DNA from: CAYQQU01 sp964419545
GTDB taxonomy: Bacteria > Bacteroidota > Bacteroidia > Chitinophagales > Saprospiraceae
Assembly: GCA_964419545.1 (NCBI GenBank)
Contig: CAYQQU010000020.1
Span: 16,228 to 80,227, forward strand
Length of the DNA stretch: 64,000 bases
Direction: 5' to 3'
The translations under genes were made by a program, and so were the position numbers. The notes below the pieces were generated by a model. That model did not search any database. It was not told the origin of the DNA and saw only the letters and a list, made by a program, of their open reading frames with translations. How positions within the stretch are numbered: position 1 is the stretch's first letter; each line of letters starts with the position of its first letter. Shown here one piece after another: positions 57,190-64,000 of the stretch.

Positions 57190-60036
57190 ATGATGAACTA
57201 CAAATTATTGCTATCAATTTTCGGCATGCTGCTGCCGACTGCTTTCAGCTGGGGCCAGGTCGTCTTTACTGACCCGCCCTTTCCCAAAATCGATGAGCCG
57301 GTGACGGTCTTCTTCGACGCCACCCAGGGCGCCGGCGGATTGGCCGACTGCGACTGTGACGTTTATATTCATAGCGGGCTGATCACTTCGGAGAGCGTTT
57401 CGCCCAGCGACTGGAAATACGTCCAGATGGAGTGGGGCGTCGCCAATCCCGACTGGCAGCTGACGCCCGTGCCGGGAGAACCCAATTTGTATTCCTACGA
57501 TATTACGCCCTCTATTCAGGAGTACTACGGCGCTTCCGCCGGCGATGAAGTGCTGCAGATGGCTTTCGTTTTCCGCAATGCCGACGGCTCGCTGGAAGGC
57601 AAAGGCGACGGCGGTACGGATATCTTCTACGACGTTTTTCCCGCCGACCTTCCGTTTACCGGCCTCCTGCTGGCGCCGGAACAACGGGTGCAGATCGCTC
57701 AGATCGGCGAAGATATCCCCATCCGCTATATCGTCTCCGAAGAAGCGACCATTCAGGTGTTCGACAACGATGAACTGGTTACGGAAACGACCGGCACCCA
57801 GCTCGAATTCACCCTCGAAGTAACCGAGCCGGGCCTGCACCGCATCGACATCGTAGCCGATAACGGCGCCACCCAGATCTCCGACGGCTTCGGCTTCGCT
57901 ACGGTGCAGGACCTGCCGGCCGCCGACCCGCCGCCCGGCGCCGAACGGGGCATCACCTACCTCGGGGATAACGCCCTGCGGCTGGTGCTCTACGCCCCCA
58001 TGAAAGAATACGCTTTCGTGATCGGCGATTTTAACGACTGGACGCCCACGCAGATGAATCGCAGCGTGGACGGCAATACCTACTGGATCGAGATCGACGG
58101 ACTGACGCCCGGCGACTACTACGCGTTCCAGTACCTGGTGAGCGGCGATTTCCGCATTCCCGACCCCTATAGCGAACTGATCCTCGACCAGTTTAACGAT
58201 CCTTTTATTTCGGAAGCTACCTGGCCGGGACTGCCCGCTTTCCCTTCGGAATTTACCGACGGACAAGCCACCCTCGTCCAGCCCGGCGCGCCGCAATACG
58301 ATTGGCAGGTCACTGACTTCGAGCGGCCGGCCAACGAAGAGCTCGTCATCTACGAATTGCTGATGCGCGACTTCATCGGCGCTCAGAACTACCAGACCCT
58401 GCTCGATACGCTCGATTATCTGGAGCGCCTCGGGGTCAACGCCATCGAGTTTATGCCGGTCAACGAATTCGGTGGGAACCAGAGCTGGGGGTACAACCCC
58501 TCCTTCCACATGGCGCTCGATAAAGCATACGGCACGCCCGAAGCTTTCAAAGCGGTAGTGGACGAATGCCACGCCCGCGGCATTGCGGTCATCCTGGACG
58601 TGGTGTATAACCACGCCGACGGCCTGAACCCCTACGTTCGATTGTACTGGGACAGCGCCAACAACCGGCCGGCGGCCGATAGCCCGTTCTTCAACCCGGA
58701 AGCAACCCACCCCTTCAACGTGTTCTACGATTTTAACCACGAAAGCCCCGATACGCGCGACTATATGGACCGCATGATCCGCTACTGGCTGGAAGAATAC
58801 CGGGTGGACGGCTACCGCTTTGACCTGTCCAAAGGCTTTACCCAGGTCAATACCGGCGGCGACGTCGGCGCCTGGTCGGCTTACGACGCTTCGCGCATCG
58901 CCATCATCAAGCACTACGCCGATGTGATGTGGGCAACTTCGCCCGGGTCGTACGCCACGCTGGAGCACTTCGGCGCCAACGACGAAGAGATCGAGCTGAG
59001 CAACTACGGATGTATGCTCTGGGGGAATATGAACTTCCAGTACAACGAGGCCTCGATGGGGTACCCCAATAACCTCAGCGGCGCGAGCTACCTGGATCGC
59101 GGTTGGGGCGAACCCCACCTGATCTCCTACATGGAAAGCCACGACGAGGAGCGCCTCATGTTCAAGAACGTCACCTACGGCAACAGCTCGCCCGACGGCA
59201 GCTACGACGTCACGGACGTGATTACCGCGCTGCGCCGCCAGGAGTTGGTCACGGCCTTCCACTACACCATCCCCGGTCCGAAAATGCTCTGGCAGTTCGG
59301 CGAGGTGGGTTACGACTTTTCGATCTTCACCTGCGAGGACGGCACGGTCAACCTCGGCGACGACGGCTGTAAGCTGTCGCCGAAACCCATACGTTGGGAT
59401 TACCAGGATTTGCCCAACCGCCGCCGCTTGTTCAATATCACTTCTGCGCTGATCCAGCTCAAGACCGACTACGACGTTTTCAATACGACCGATATCCAGC
59501 ACCGGCTCGTCCAGAGCGACTGGAAGACGCTTTTCCTGTTCGGTGACGAAATGGACGTCGTAGTGCAGGGGAATTTCAACGTGGTCGATGATGAGATCGA
59601 AGAACCCTTCCCCGGCACGGGTACCTGGTATGATTACTTCTCCGGGGACAGCCTGATGGTGACCGACCCCAATGCGTCTCTGACCTTCGGGCCCGGCGAG
59701 TACCGGCTTTACACCAGCGTTCGCCTCGACGAACCCCCCGGTGGATTCCCTACCTCCACTGTGGTGCTGGTCGACGACTATTTCGATCTGAAAGCGGCGC
59801 CCAATCCGGCCGTGGATCAAATGACGATCACTTTTGAGCTGCCCCAGGGCGGCCCGATGCGCCTCGATCTTTACGACGCTCAGGGCCGTCGCCTGCGCAC
59901 CCTGCACGAGGGGCGCCTGCCGGGAGGCGTGCATACGCTCGACCTCGCCGCCGGCAGCCTGCCGCCGGGACTATATACGCTGCGCTTCAGCGCGGAAAAC
60001 AAAGTGGAAACGGAAAGGCTGGTGATCGTCCGATGA
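57190..60036 (+). CDS. Secreted alpha-amylase-family glycoside hydrolase (GH13) with T9SS sorting domain
   Basis: 948 aa. Signal peptide, then an N-terminal beta-sandwich (about 25-150), a second beta module (about 160-245), a CBM48-like domain (YAFVIGDFNDWTPTQM), and the GH13 barrel from about 385: DVVYNHADGL, nucleophile Asp in VDGYRFDLSKG, acid Glu in TLEHFG, and MESHDEERL. A C-terminal beta domain precedes the T9SS sorting domain (LKAAPNPAVDQMTITFELPQGG ... PPGLYTLRFS). It should be surface-exposed or released and hydrolyse alpha-glucans. A cytosolic GH13 gene lies 2.4 kb downstream. Confidence 0.94.
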   Translation: MMNYKLLLSIFGMLLPTAFSWGQVVFTDPPFPKIDEPVTVFFDATQGAGGLADCDCDVYIHSGLITSESVSPSDWKYVQMEWGVANPDWQLTPVPGEPNLYSYDITPSIQEYYGASAGDEVLQMAFVFRNADGSLEGKGDGGTDIFYDVFPADLPFTGLLLAPEQRVQIAQIGEDIPIRYIVSEEATIQVFDNDELVTETTGTQLEFTLEVTEPGLHRIDIVADNGATQISDGFGFATVQDLPAADPPPGAERGITYLGDNALRLVLYAPMKEYAFVIGDFNDWTPTQMNRSVDGNTYWIEIDGLTPGDYYAFQYLVSGDFRIPDPYSELILDQFNDPFISEATWPGLPAFPSEFTDGQATLVQPGAPQYDWQVTDFERPANEELVIYELLMRDFIGAQNYQTLLDTLDYLERLGVNAIEFMPVNEFGGNQSWGYNPSFHMALDKAYGTPEAFKAVVDECHARGIAVILDVVYNHADGLNPYVRLYWDSANNRPAADSPFFNPEATHPFNVFYDFNHESPDTRDYMDRMIRYWLEEYRVDGYRFDLSKGFTQVNTGGDVGAWSAYDASRIAIIKHYADVMWATSPGSYATLEHFGANDEEIELSNYGCMLWGNMNFQYNEASMGYPNNLSGASYLDRGWGEPHLISYMESHDEERLMFKNVTYGNSSPDGSYDVTDVITALRRQELVTAFHYTIPGPKMLWQFGEVGYDFSIFTCEDGTVNLGDDGCKLSPKPIRWDYQDLPNRRRLFNITSALIQLKTDYDVFNTTDIQHRLVQSDWKTLFLFGDEMDVVVQGNFNVVDDEIEEPFPGTGTWYDYFSGDSLMVTDPNASLTFGPGEYRLYTSVRLDEPPGGFPTSTVVLVDDYFDLKAAPNPAVDQMTITFELPQGGPMRLDLYDAQGRRLRTLHEGRLPGGVHTLDLAAGSLPPGLYTLRFSAENKVETERLVIVR

Positions 60037-60146
60037 TCGGCGGCCATGGTGATTGAATGGAAGAGCAGAACGTCCGTAAACGGTTTTCCCATTCCCCGTT
60101 CCCTTAATTTTCCTTAACTTGTAGGTATAACCCAATACTGCAGCGT

Positions 60147-60929
60147 ATGACCGCGTGGGGAATTTTTAATTTTGAGAACGAGGACGCTCGCCGTTGGCTG
60201 GCGGAGTTTGCGGAACAACCCAGCCGCTCCTTACTGGCCACGACTTTTTTTCGGGCGCTGGATGAAGCAGGCCGCCTGGACGTCCGGACGGGAAATGAGG
60301 TGCTGGCTGCCGCCGAGGTGCTCGCCGCCGGCGGCGGTTTTCCTCCGGCCGACTGGCCGGAGCTGGAGGACCGCGAGGTGCGCGTCGATGCGCCGGTGGT
60401 GCGGGACCTGGTCGATGACGAACTGCTCCATTTCGCACTGATGGCCGTAGAGCGAGTCGAAAAATACCCTTCCGCCCTGATGGCGCATTGGGAGGCGGCC
60501 GGCCAGCGCGACCGCAAGCTACAGATCACGGCTGATCTCAAAGTAAGGATCGCCCGCTTTCCCGGTTTTGATCCGTCGACGGATACGCCGGCGCAGAGCA
60601 GCCTGTGGTCCTGGATCCCGGGTGGCCGTCCGAGAACGCCCGGCGCCGATCCGGTTGCGCCCGAGCTGCCGGCGATCGTCTGGAGCATCGTCCTGATTGT
60701 CAACTGGTCGTTGACGGGGGTGGGCGTCTTGCCGGTAAACGGTGAAATGCTCCTGGTCAATCTGGTGCTGAACCTGGCCGGGTTTATTCTGATGTTCTAC
60801 CTCGGCCGCGTATTGTCGCCGTCACCTTTGCTGAGGAAGATACGTCCGGTGGTTTACGGTCTTACATTTATGCAGACCATCCTCAATACTTTTTATATTT
60901 ATGACGAGATTGGCGTCGGCGCTTTTTAA
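60147..60929 (+). CDS. DUF4259-like protein with C-terminal membrane segments
   Basis: 260 aa. The opening TAWGIFNFENEDARRWLAEF resembles the DUF4259 signature GAWGxxxFENDDA, and helices rich in Ala/Leu follow (about 20-115). The C-terminal third (about 172-260) has two to three hydrophobic segments (AIVWSIVLIVNWSLTGVGVL, LVNLVLNLAGFILMFYLG), which the plain DUF4259 family lacks, so the N-terminal domain is probably tethered to the inner membrane. Function unknown. Confidence 0.8.
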   Translation: MTAWGIFNFENEDARRWLAEFAEQPSRSLLATTFFRALDEAGRLDVRTGNEVLAAAEVLAAGGGFPPADWPELEDREVRVDAPVVRDLVDDELLHFALMAVERVEKYPSALMAHWEAAGQRDRKLQITADLKVRIARFPGFDPSTDTPAQSSLWSWIPGGRPRTPGADPVAPELPAIVWSIVLIVNWSLTGVGVLPVNGEMLLVNLVLNLAGFILMFYLGRVLSPSPLLRKIRPVVYGLTFMQTILNTFYIYDEIGVGAF

Positions 60930-61042
60930 TGAACCCATTGCGGGTTTGGTAATTGCCCTGCGTCTATGCAGCCGGGTAGACCTTGTCCAATCAAAAAAAT
61001 GCTGGTTTTCGGTTCAAAGGCCAAACCCGCAAAGGGTTCAAC
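60930..61042. repeat. 113-bp inverted-repeat element
   Basis: Arms gaacccattgcgggtttgg and ccaaacccgcaaagggttc pair with one or two mismatches. Each arm contains an aaccc-N5-gggtt mini-palindrome, like other small repeats in the window. It begins right after the stop of the DUF4259-like gene and ends 32 bp before the MaoC start. Non-coding. Confidence 0.7.
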
Positions 61043-61074
61043 ACTTGGGTAAATCCGTAAAAAAAATCGATATC

Positions 61075-61482
61075 ATGCCGCTTTCCCCAGGTCAGCAATA
61101 CGAAGTTTCTTTTCGCTACACGCAGGAGCAGGTAAACACGTTCATCAGCCTGACGGGTGATGACAATCCCATCCACCACGATGCGGAGTACGCCGCCAAG
61201 ACGGTATTCAAGCGCCCGGTCATTCACGGGATGCTTACTGCTTCCGTATTCTCCCGCATCTTCGGGTCGCTCTTTCCGGGAGAAGGGACGATCTATCTGT
61301 CGCAGGAGCTTAATTTTCACCGGCCGATGTTCGTGGAGGAAGACTACCGGGCGGTGGTGGAAGTAGCGGAATTGTTTCCGGATAAAAACCAGGGCCGTTT
61401 TTCGACGGTCATCTACAATCCGACGGAAAAGCCTACCATTTCCGGCGCTGCGTTGCTGTTGAATCCGGCGATGTTTGCATAA
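61075..61482 (+). CDS. MaoC-type (R)-specific enoyl-CoA hydratase/dehydratase
   Basis: 135 aa from the ATG at 61075; the longer in-frame start reads through the inverted-repeat element. One hot-dog fold with the hydratase-2 motif GDDNPIHHD (catalytic Asp and His) and KRPVIHGMLTASVFSRIFGSLFPG. It acts on acyl-CoA thioesters in fatty-acid or PHA-type metabolism. The next gene starts 12 bp downstream and may be co-transcribed. Confidence 0.92.
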   Translation: MPLSPGQQYEVSFRYTQEQVNTFISLTGDDNPIHHDAEYAAKTVFKRPVIHGMLTASVFSRIFGSLFPGEGTIYLSQELNFHRPMFVEEDYRAVVEVAELFPDKNQGRFSTVIYNPTEKPTISGAALLLNPAMFA

Positions 61483-61494
61483 TGGCGATAGGCA

Positions 61495-62379
61495 ATGAAA
61501 AAATGCATCGGCATAGTGGTCGTCGCCCTTTCGCTGACGTACTGCCGCAGCGAATATCCGGTAGTGCTGGGCCGGCAGGCTTACCAGTTGCCGCCCCCGC
61601 CGGAGACGGTATGGATAGCGCCCAACCTGTTCATCGACCAGCACGAGTGCACCAACCTGGAATACATCGAATACCTGGGCTGGCTGAGCGCCGAATACGG
61701 GGAAGCCTCCGAGCGTTTTCAGCAGGCCGTGCCTTCGTTTTTCAACGATGAAGGCAAGGCTTTCGCGCGCGACTATCGCTCGTACGTACGCGATGAAGTT
61801 TTCGATGATTATCCCGTTGTCGGCCTGACCTACGAGCAGGCGCAGGCCTTTGCGCGCTGGAAGACCGAGCGGGTAAACGAACACATCCTGCTGGAGCGCC
61901 GGATGCTCGTCAAAGACGATCTCAACTTTACCTTTTCCCGGTATTTTTCGCCCGGCGGTCCGCATTTCCGCTATGCCGGCGGCGGGCCCATGCCCCTGGT
62001 GCAATATCGACTGCCTACGCGCCAGGAGTGGGAGTGGGCGCTCGCCCACCTGGGCCGGCGGAACCGCGAGGCGGCTGACGGCCGCGACCGGGCCTGCCGG
62101 CAGGCCGAAGGTTTGGACTGCAAAGGTATTCGCACTTTTCCGGCTCGTACCGCTAAGCTCGGCGAAAAGCGCGCCTGCCATCTGCGCAGCAATGTCGCCG
62201 AATGGCTGATGGGAGGCGAGACGGCGCCCGCTTCGGCATCGGTGCGGCCGGAAAATCCGACGGCTGCTGCGGCGTCGGCTAACCTGTACACGGGCTTCCG
62301 ACTCGTGGCCATGTATGAGTTGCGGGATGTCGACTGGTCGGATATGCTTTTCCCGGAAAAAGAAGTTCCCCGGGATTAA
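61495..62379 (+). CDS. FGE/SUMF1-like lipoprotein (gliding-motility GldJ/GldK-like fold)
   Basis: 294 aa with an N-terminal signal (MKKCIGIVVVALSLTYCRSE; Cys 17 could be lipidated although the box LTYC is imperfect). The mature part follows the formylglycine-generating-enzyme pattern: LFIDQHECTNLEYIEYLGWL, YPVVGLTYEQAQAFARWKT, YRLPTRQEWEWALAHLG, SNVAEWLMG and YTGFRLVAM. In Bacteroidota many such proteins are structural lipoproteins, as in GldJ/GldK, without FGE activity. Role here unknown; it follows maoC by 12 bp. Confidence 0.85.
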   Translation: MKKCIGIVVVALSLTYCRSEYPVVLGRQAYQLPPPPETVWIAPNLFIDQHECTNLEYIEYLGWLSAEYGEASERFQQAVPSFFNDEGKAFARDYRSYVRDEVFDDYPVVGLTYEQAQAFARWKTERVNEHILLERRMLVKDDLNFTFSRYFSPGGPHFRYAGGGPMPLVQYRLPTRQEWEWALAHLGRRNREAADGRDRACRQAEGLDCKGIRTFPARTAKLGEKRACHLRSNVAEWLMGGETAPASASVRPENPTAAAASANLYTGFRLVAMYELRDVDWSDMLFPEKEVPRD

Positions 62380-62393
62380 TATCGCTCAGATGT

Positions 62394-63698
62394 TTACGGT
62401 GTTAATACCAGATAGCCCCAGGCGTCCAGGGAAAGGCCGTCTGCTCCGTGCAGTTCGTAGGCGGCTCCGCTGAATAACTCCTGATACTTTCCGGTATAAG
62501 GCTCCGAATACAAGGTGAAAGCAACGGGCGTATCGCTGAAGTTGAAAATGGCCAGCACCCGGTCGCCATTTTTCTCCCGTGCGAAGGAGATGACCCGCGT
62601 GGGCTGGTCGTTATTAAGGCGGACCATCACTCCGCCCCGGCGGCCGTTCCAGAGCGCCTGGTTGCGGTGTTTGAGCGCGAAAAGCTTTCGGTAAAGTTCG
62701 GAATGGGGATGATCCCGCCATTCGATGACGTCTTTCTCGAAAAAAGCGAGCGACCGGTCCAGGCCGGCTTCCTGGCCGGAATAGACCAGCGGCATACCGC
62801 GGACGGTAGCGGACATGACGATAGCCGCCGGCAGGCCTGGTCCGAAGTTGTCGTACATGGTCCCTTCCCAGGAGTTTTTGTCGTGGTTATCGGTGAAGGT
62901 CATGCGGTAGCCGTTGCGCGGAAAAGTGTTGACGTCGTATGCCAGGTATTCGAGCAGGGGGCCGGTTCCTTTGCCTTCGACGGTGGCGCTGCGCATGGCT
63001 TCCCACAGGCTCCACGAATAGGTCATATCGAAGGCGCGCCGGTGCAGATCGCGCGATTCCCATTCGGCCAGCATAAAGACGGGCTTGATGGCGTCGAGCT
63101 CGGCCCGGGCGTGCTCCCAGAAATCGATGGGCATGAAGCCGGCTACGTCGCAGCGAAAGCCGTCGATATCTGTTTCCCGGACCCAGTACTTCAGGGCTTC
63201 GGTCATGTACTGGCGAAGGCCGGGCTGGTTGTAGTCGAATTCGATGATATCGTCCCAATCGTACCAGGCGGTCGGCTGAAATTCGCCCTTTTTGTTGCGC
63301 GTATACCATTCGGGATGGGTGGCCACCAGCGGATGGTCCCAGGCCGAGTGGTTGCCTACCCAGTCGAGGAGGACGTACATGCCCATGTCGTGGATGGCGT
63401 CGACCAGCGACCGGAAGTCCTCCAGCGTCCCGAATTCCGGATTGACGCCGTAATAATCCTTGACGGCGTAGTAGCTGCCCAGGGCGCCCTTGCGATGCTT
63501 TTCCCCGATGGGGTGGATGGGCATCAGCCATAGGATATCGATGCCCAGGGCTTTGAGGCGCGGCAGGTGCCGGGCGAAAGCCCGGAAGTCGCCTTCGGGG
63601 GTGTATTGCCGGAGGTTGACTTCGTAGATGGTGGCGTTTTTGCTCCACTCGGGATGGGTGAGCGCTACGTAGGGACGAGGTTGGTATGGGTTTTCCAT
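62394..63698 (-). CDS. Cytosolic GH13 alpha-amylase-family enzyme
   Basis: 434 aa from the ATG at 63698 (MENPYQPRPYVALTHPEWSK); no signal peptide. Barrel motifs: DILWLMPIHPIGEKHRKGALGSYYAVKDY, LDWVGNH, nucleophile Asp in GFRCDVAGFMP, acid Glu in MLAEWESRD, FTDNHDKNS. It lacks a beta-sandwich CBM and is likely to process maltodextrins in the cytosol, complementing the surface GH13 enzyme at 57190. It is convergent with the FGE-like gene. Confidence 0.92.
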   Translation of the reverse strand: MENPYQPRPYVALTHPEWSKNATIYEVNLRQYTPEGDFRAFARHLPRLKALGIDILWLMPIHPIGEKHRKGALGSYYAVKDYYGVNPEFGTLEDFRSLVDAIHDMGMYVLLDWVGNHSAWDHPLVATHPEWYTRNKKGEFQPTAWYDWDDIIEFDYNQPGLRQYMTEALKYWVRETDIDGFRCDVAGFMPIDFWEHARAELDAIKPVFMLAEWESRDLHRRAFDMTYSWSLWEAMRSATVEGKGTGPLLEYLAYDVNTFPRNGYRMTFTDNHDKNSWEGTMYDNFGPGLPAAIVMSATVRGMPLVYSGQEAGLDRSLAFFEKDVIEWRDHPHSELYRKLFALKHRNQALWNGRRGGVMVRLNNDQPTRVISFAREKNGDRVLAIFNFSDTPVAFTLYSEPYTGKYQELFSGAAYELHGADGLSLDAWGYLVLTP

Positions 63699-63744
63699 TA
63701 GGGGGATAGTAATGTGGGATTTTAGCAACCGAAGGAGGCGGTGA

Positions 63745-63903
63745 TTACAGTTGTCCACCTGCGCGCTTCAGGAGGTCGCCTAGATGGTATCTCTGGTACT
63801 GTTCTTCCTTGAGCCGCAGCAATTCGTTTTTCCCTTCGATATGTAACCATAATTCCGGACTGGTTTTGAAAATTTTACCCAGCTTTGCCGCTTGTACTTT
63901 CGA
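63745..63903 (-). pseudogene. C-terminal remnant of a HigA-type XRE antitoxin
   Basis: A 52-codon open stretch (AAKLGKIFKTSPELWLHIEG ... HLGDLLKRAGGQL) ends at a natural stop. It resembles the end of HigA/XRE antitoxin domains (LAxxLGTSPEFWLNLQ pattern). An in-frame TAA at 63906-63904 cuts off the N-terminal helix-turn-helix, and a repeat element begins 43 bp further upstream. No toxin gene is seen. Confidence 0.6.
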
Positions 63904-63945
63904 TTAGATAAGCTTTTATCTGTTTCGTGTTAGGTTTATAAAGAT

Positions 63946-64000
63946 GCAGCAATTCTCGGTTTGAAACATGGTTATGCTCACGTCCCAGCGGGACGAACTA
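63946..64000. repeat. End of a repeat element related to the one at 1027-1253
   Basis: cagcaattctcggtttgaaa and the mini-palindrome cgtccc-agc-gggacg match, on the opposite strand, the right part of the 1027-1253 element (1199-1252). The element runs off the window. Confidence 0.7.

Noticed and set aside
57214..59934. 906-aa open frame antisense to the secreted amylase
   Set aside because: No domain or signal peptide, composition mirrors the GH13 gene; shadow frame.
1..64000. CRISPR arrays, tRNA or rRNA genes, prophage, intact insertion sequences
   Set aside because: Looked for regularly spaced repeats, cloverleaf-like segments, conserved rRNA stretches and transposase or integrase motifs; none recognised. 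A tRNAscan/Infernal run would be decisive.

Overview
The window looks like chromosome of a fairly GC-rich member of the Bacteroidota, most likely the Saprospiria (Lewinella/Haliscomenobacter/Phaeodactylibacter-like). The phylum is supported by a SusC/SusD pair, two hybrid two-component regulators with periplasmic propellers and AraC outputs, three proteins with type IX secretion (T9SS) C-terminal sorting domains, LytTR/His_kinase signalling, a glycine-rich RRM protein and several TAnnTTTG-type -7 promoter boxes. The genus-level guess is inference. I saw no rRNA, tRNA, CRISPR array, intact transposase or prophage.

Layout. 1-5.4 kb: end of an HlyD-type efflux adaptor, a MITE-like repeat, an intact HTCS regulator. 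5.6-10.3 kb: a surface cytochrome c peroxidase, an alpha/beta hydrolase-like protein coupled to a PEP-utilising enzyme, a small ferredoxin-fold protein. 10.6-17.8 kb: lepA and a VWA protein, two paralogous micro-proteins of 29 and 31 aa, an RRM protein, and a BCCT osmolyte transporter coupled to a universal stress protein. 18-23 kb: SusD/SusC. 23-27.3 kb: a GluR0-like potassium channel, pbpC, and three tandem promoter-hairpin-terminator units that look like tiny RNA genes. 27.4-30.6 kb: a soluble TPR histidine kinase, a 47-aa double-glycine-leader peptide and a LytTR response regulator, all on the minus strand. 30.8-44 kb: a second K+ channel, a DoxX protein, an FAD dehydrogenase, two duplicated small secreted proteins, kdsA, an outer-membrane barrel, a phosphoesterase, two acetyltransferases, an aromatic amino acid decarboxylase and a T9SS protein, interspersed with several families of small inverted-repeat elements and (TTGAGG)n arrays. 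44-49 kb: a heme-type TonB receptor with a small membrane partner, a 37-aa membrane micro-protein and rtcB. 49-54.7 kb: a decayed locus, with a beta-helix lipoprotein gene split by a 165-bp MITE and its neighbouring HTCS regulator split by a frameshift. 54.7-57 kb: a fasciclin protein divergent from an ECF sigma/anti-sigma pair. 57-63.7 kb: a secreted GH13 amylase, a DUF4259-like membrane protein, a MaoC dehydratase, an FGE/SUMF1-like lipoprotein and a cytosolic GH13 enzyme. The last 300 bp hold an antitoxin remnant and one end of the same repeat family seen at 1 kb.

Most notable: (1) the LytTR regulator / GG-leader peptide / TPR-kinase cluster, which has the parts list of a peptide-signalling system but with a cytosolic kinase; (2) three tandem mini-RNA units at 26.7-27.3 kb sharing an identical 20-bp box; (3) the MITE at 49.6 kb whose precise in-silico removal restores one continuous reading frame; (4) unlisted micro-protein genes; (5) the dense population of nested miniature repeats between 36 and 44 kb.
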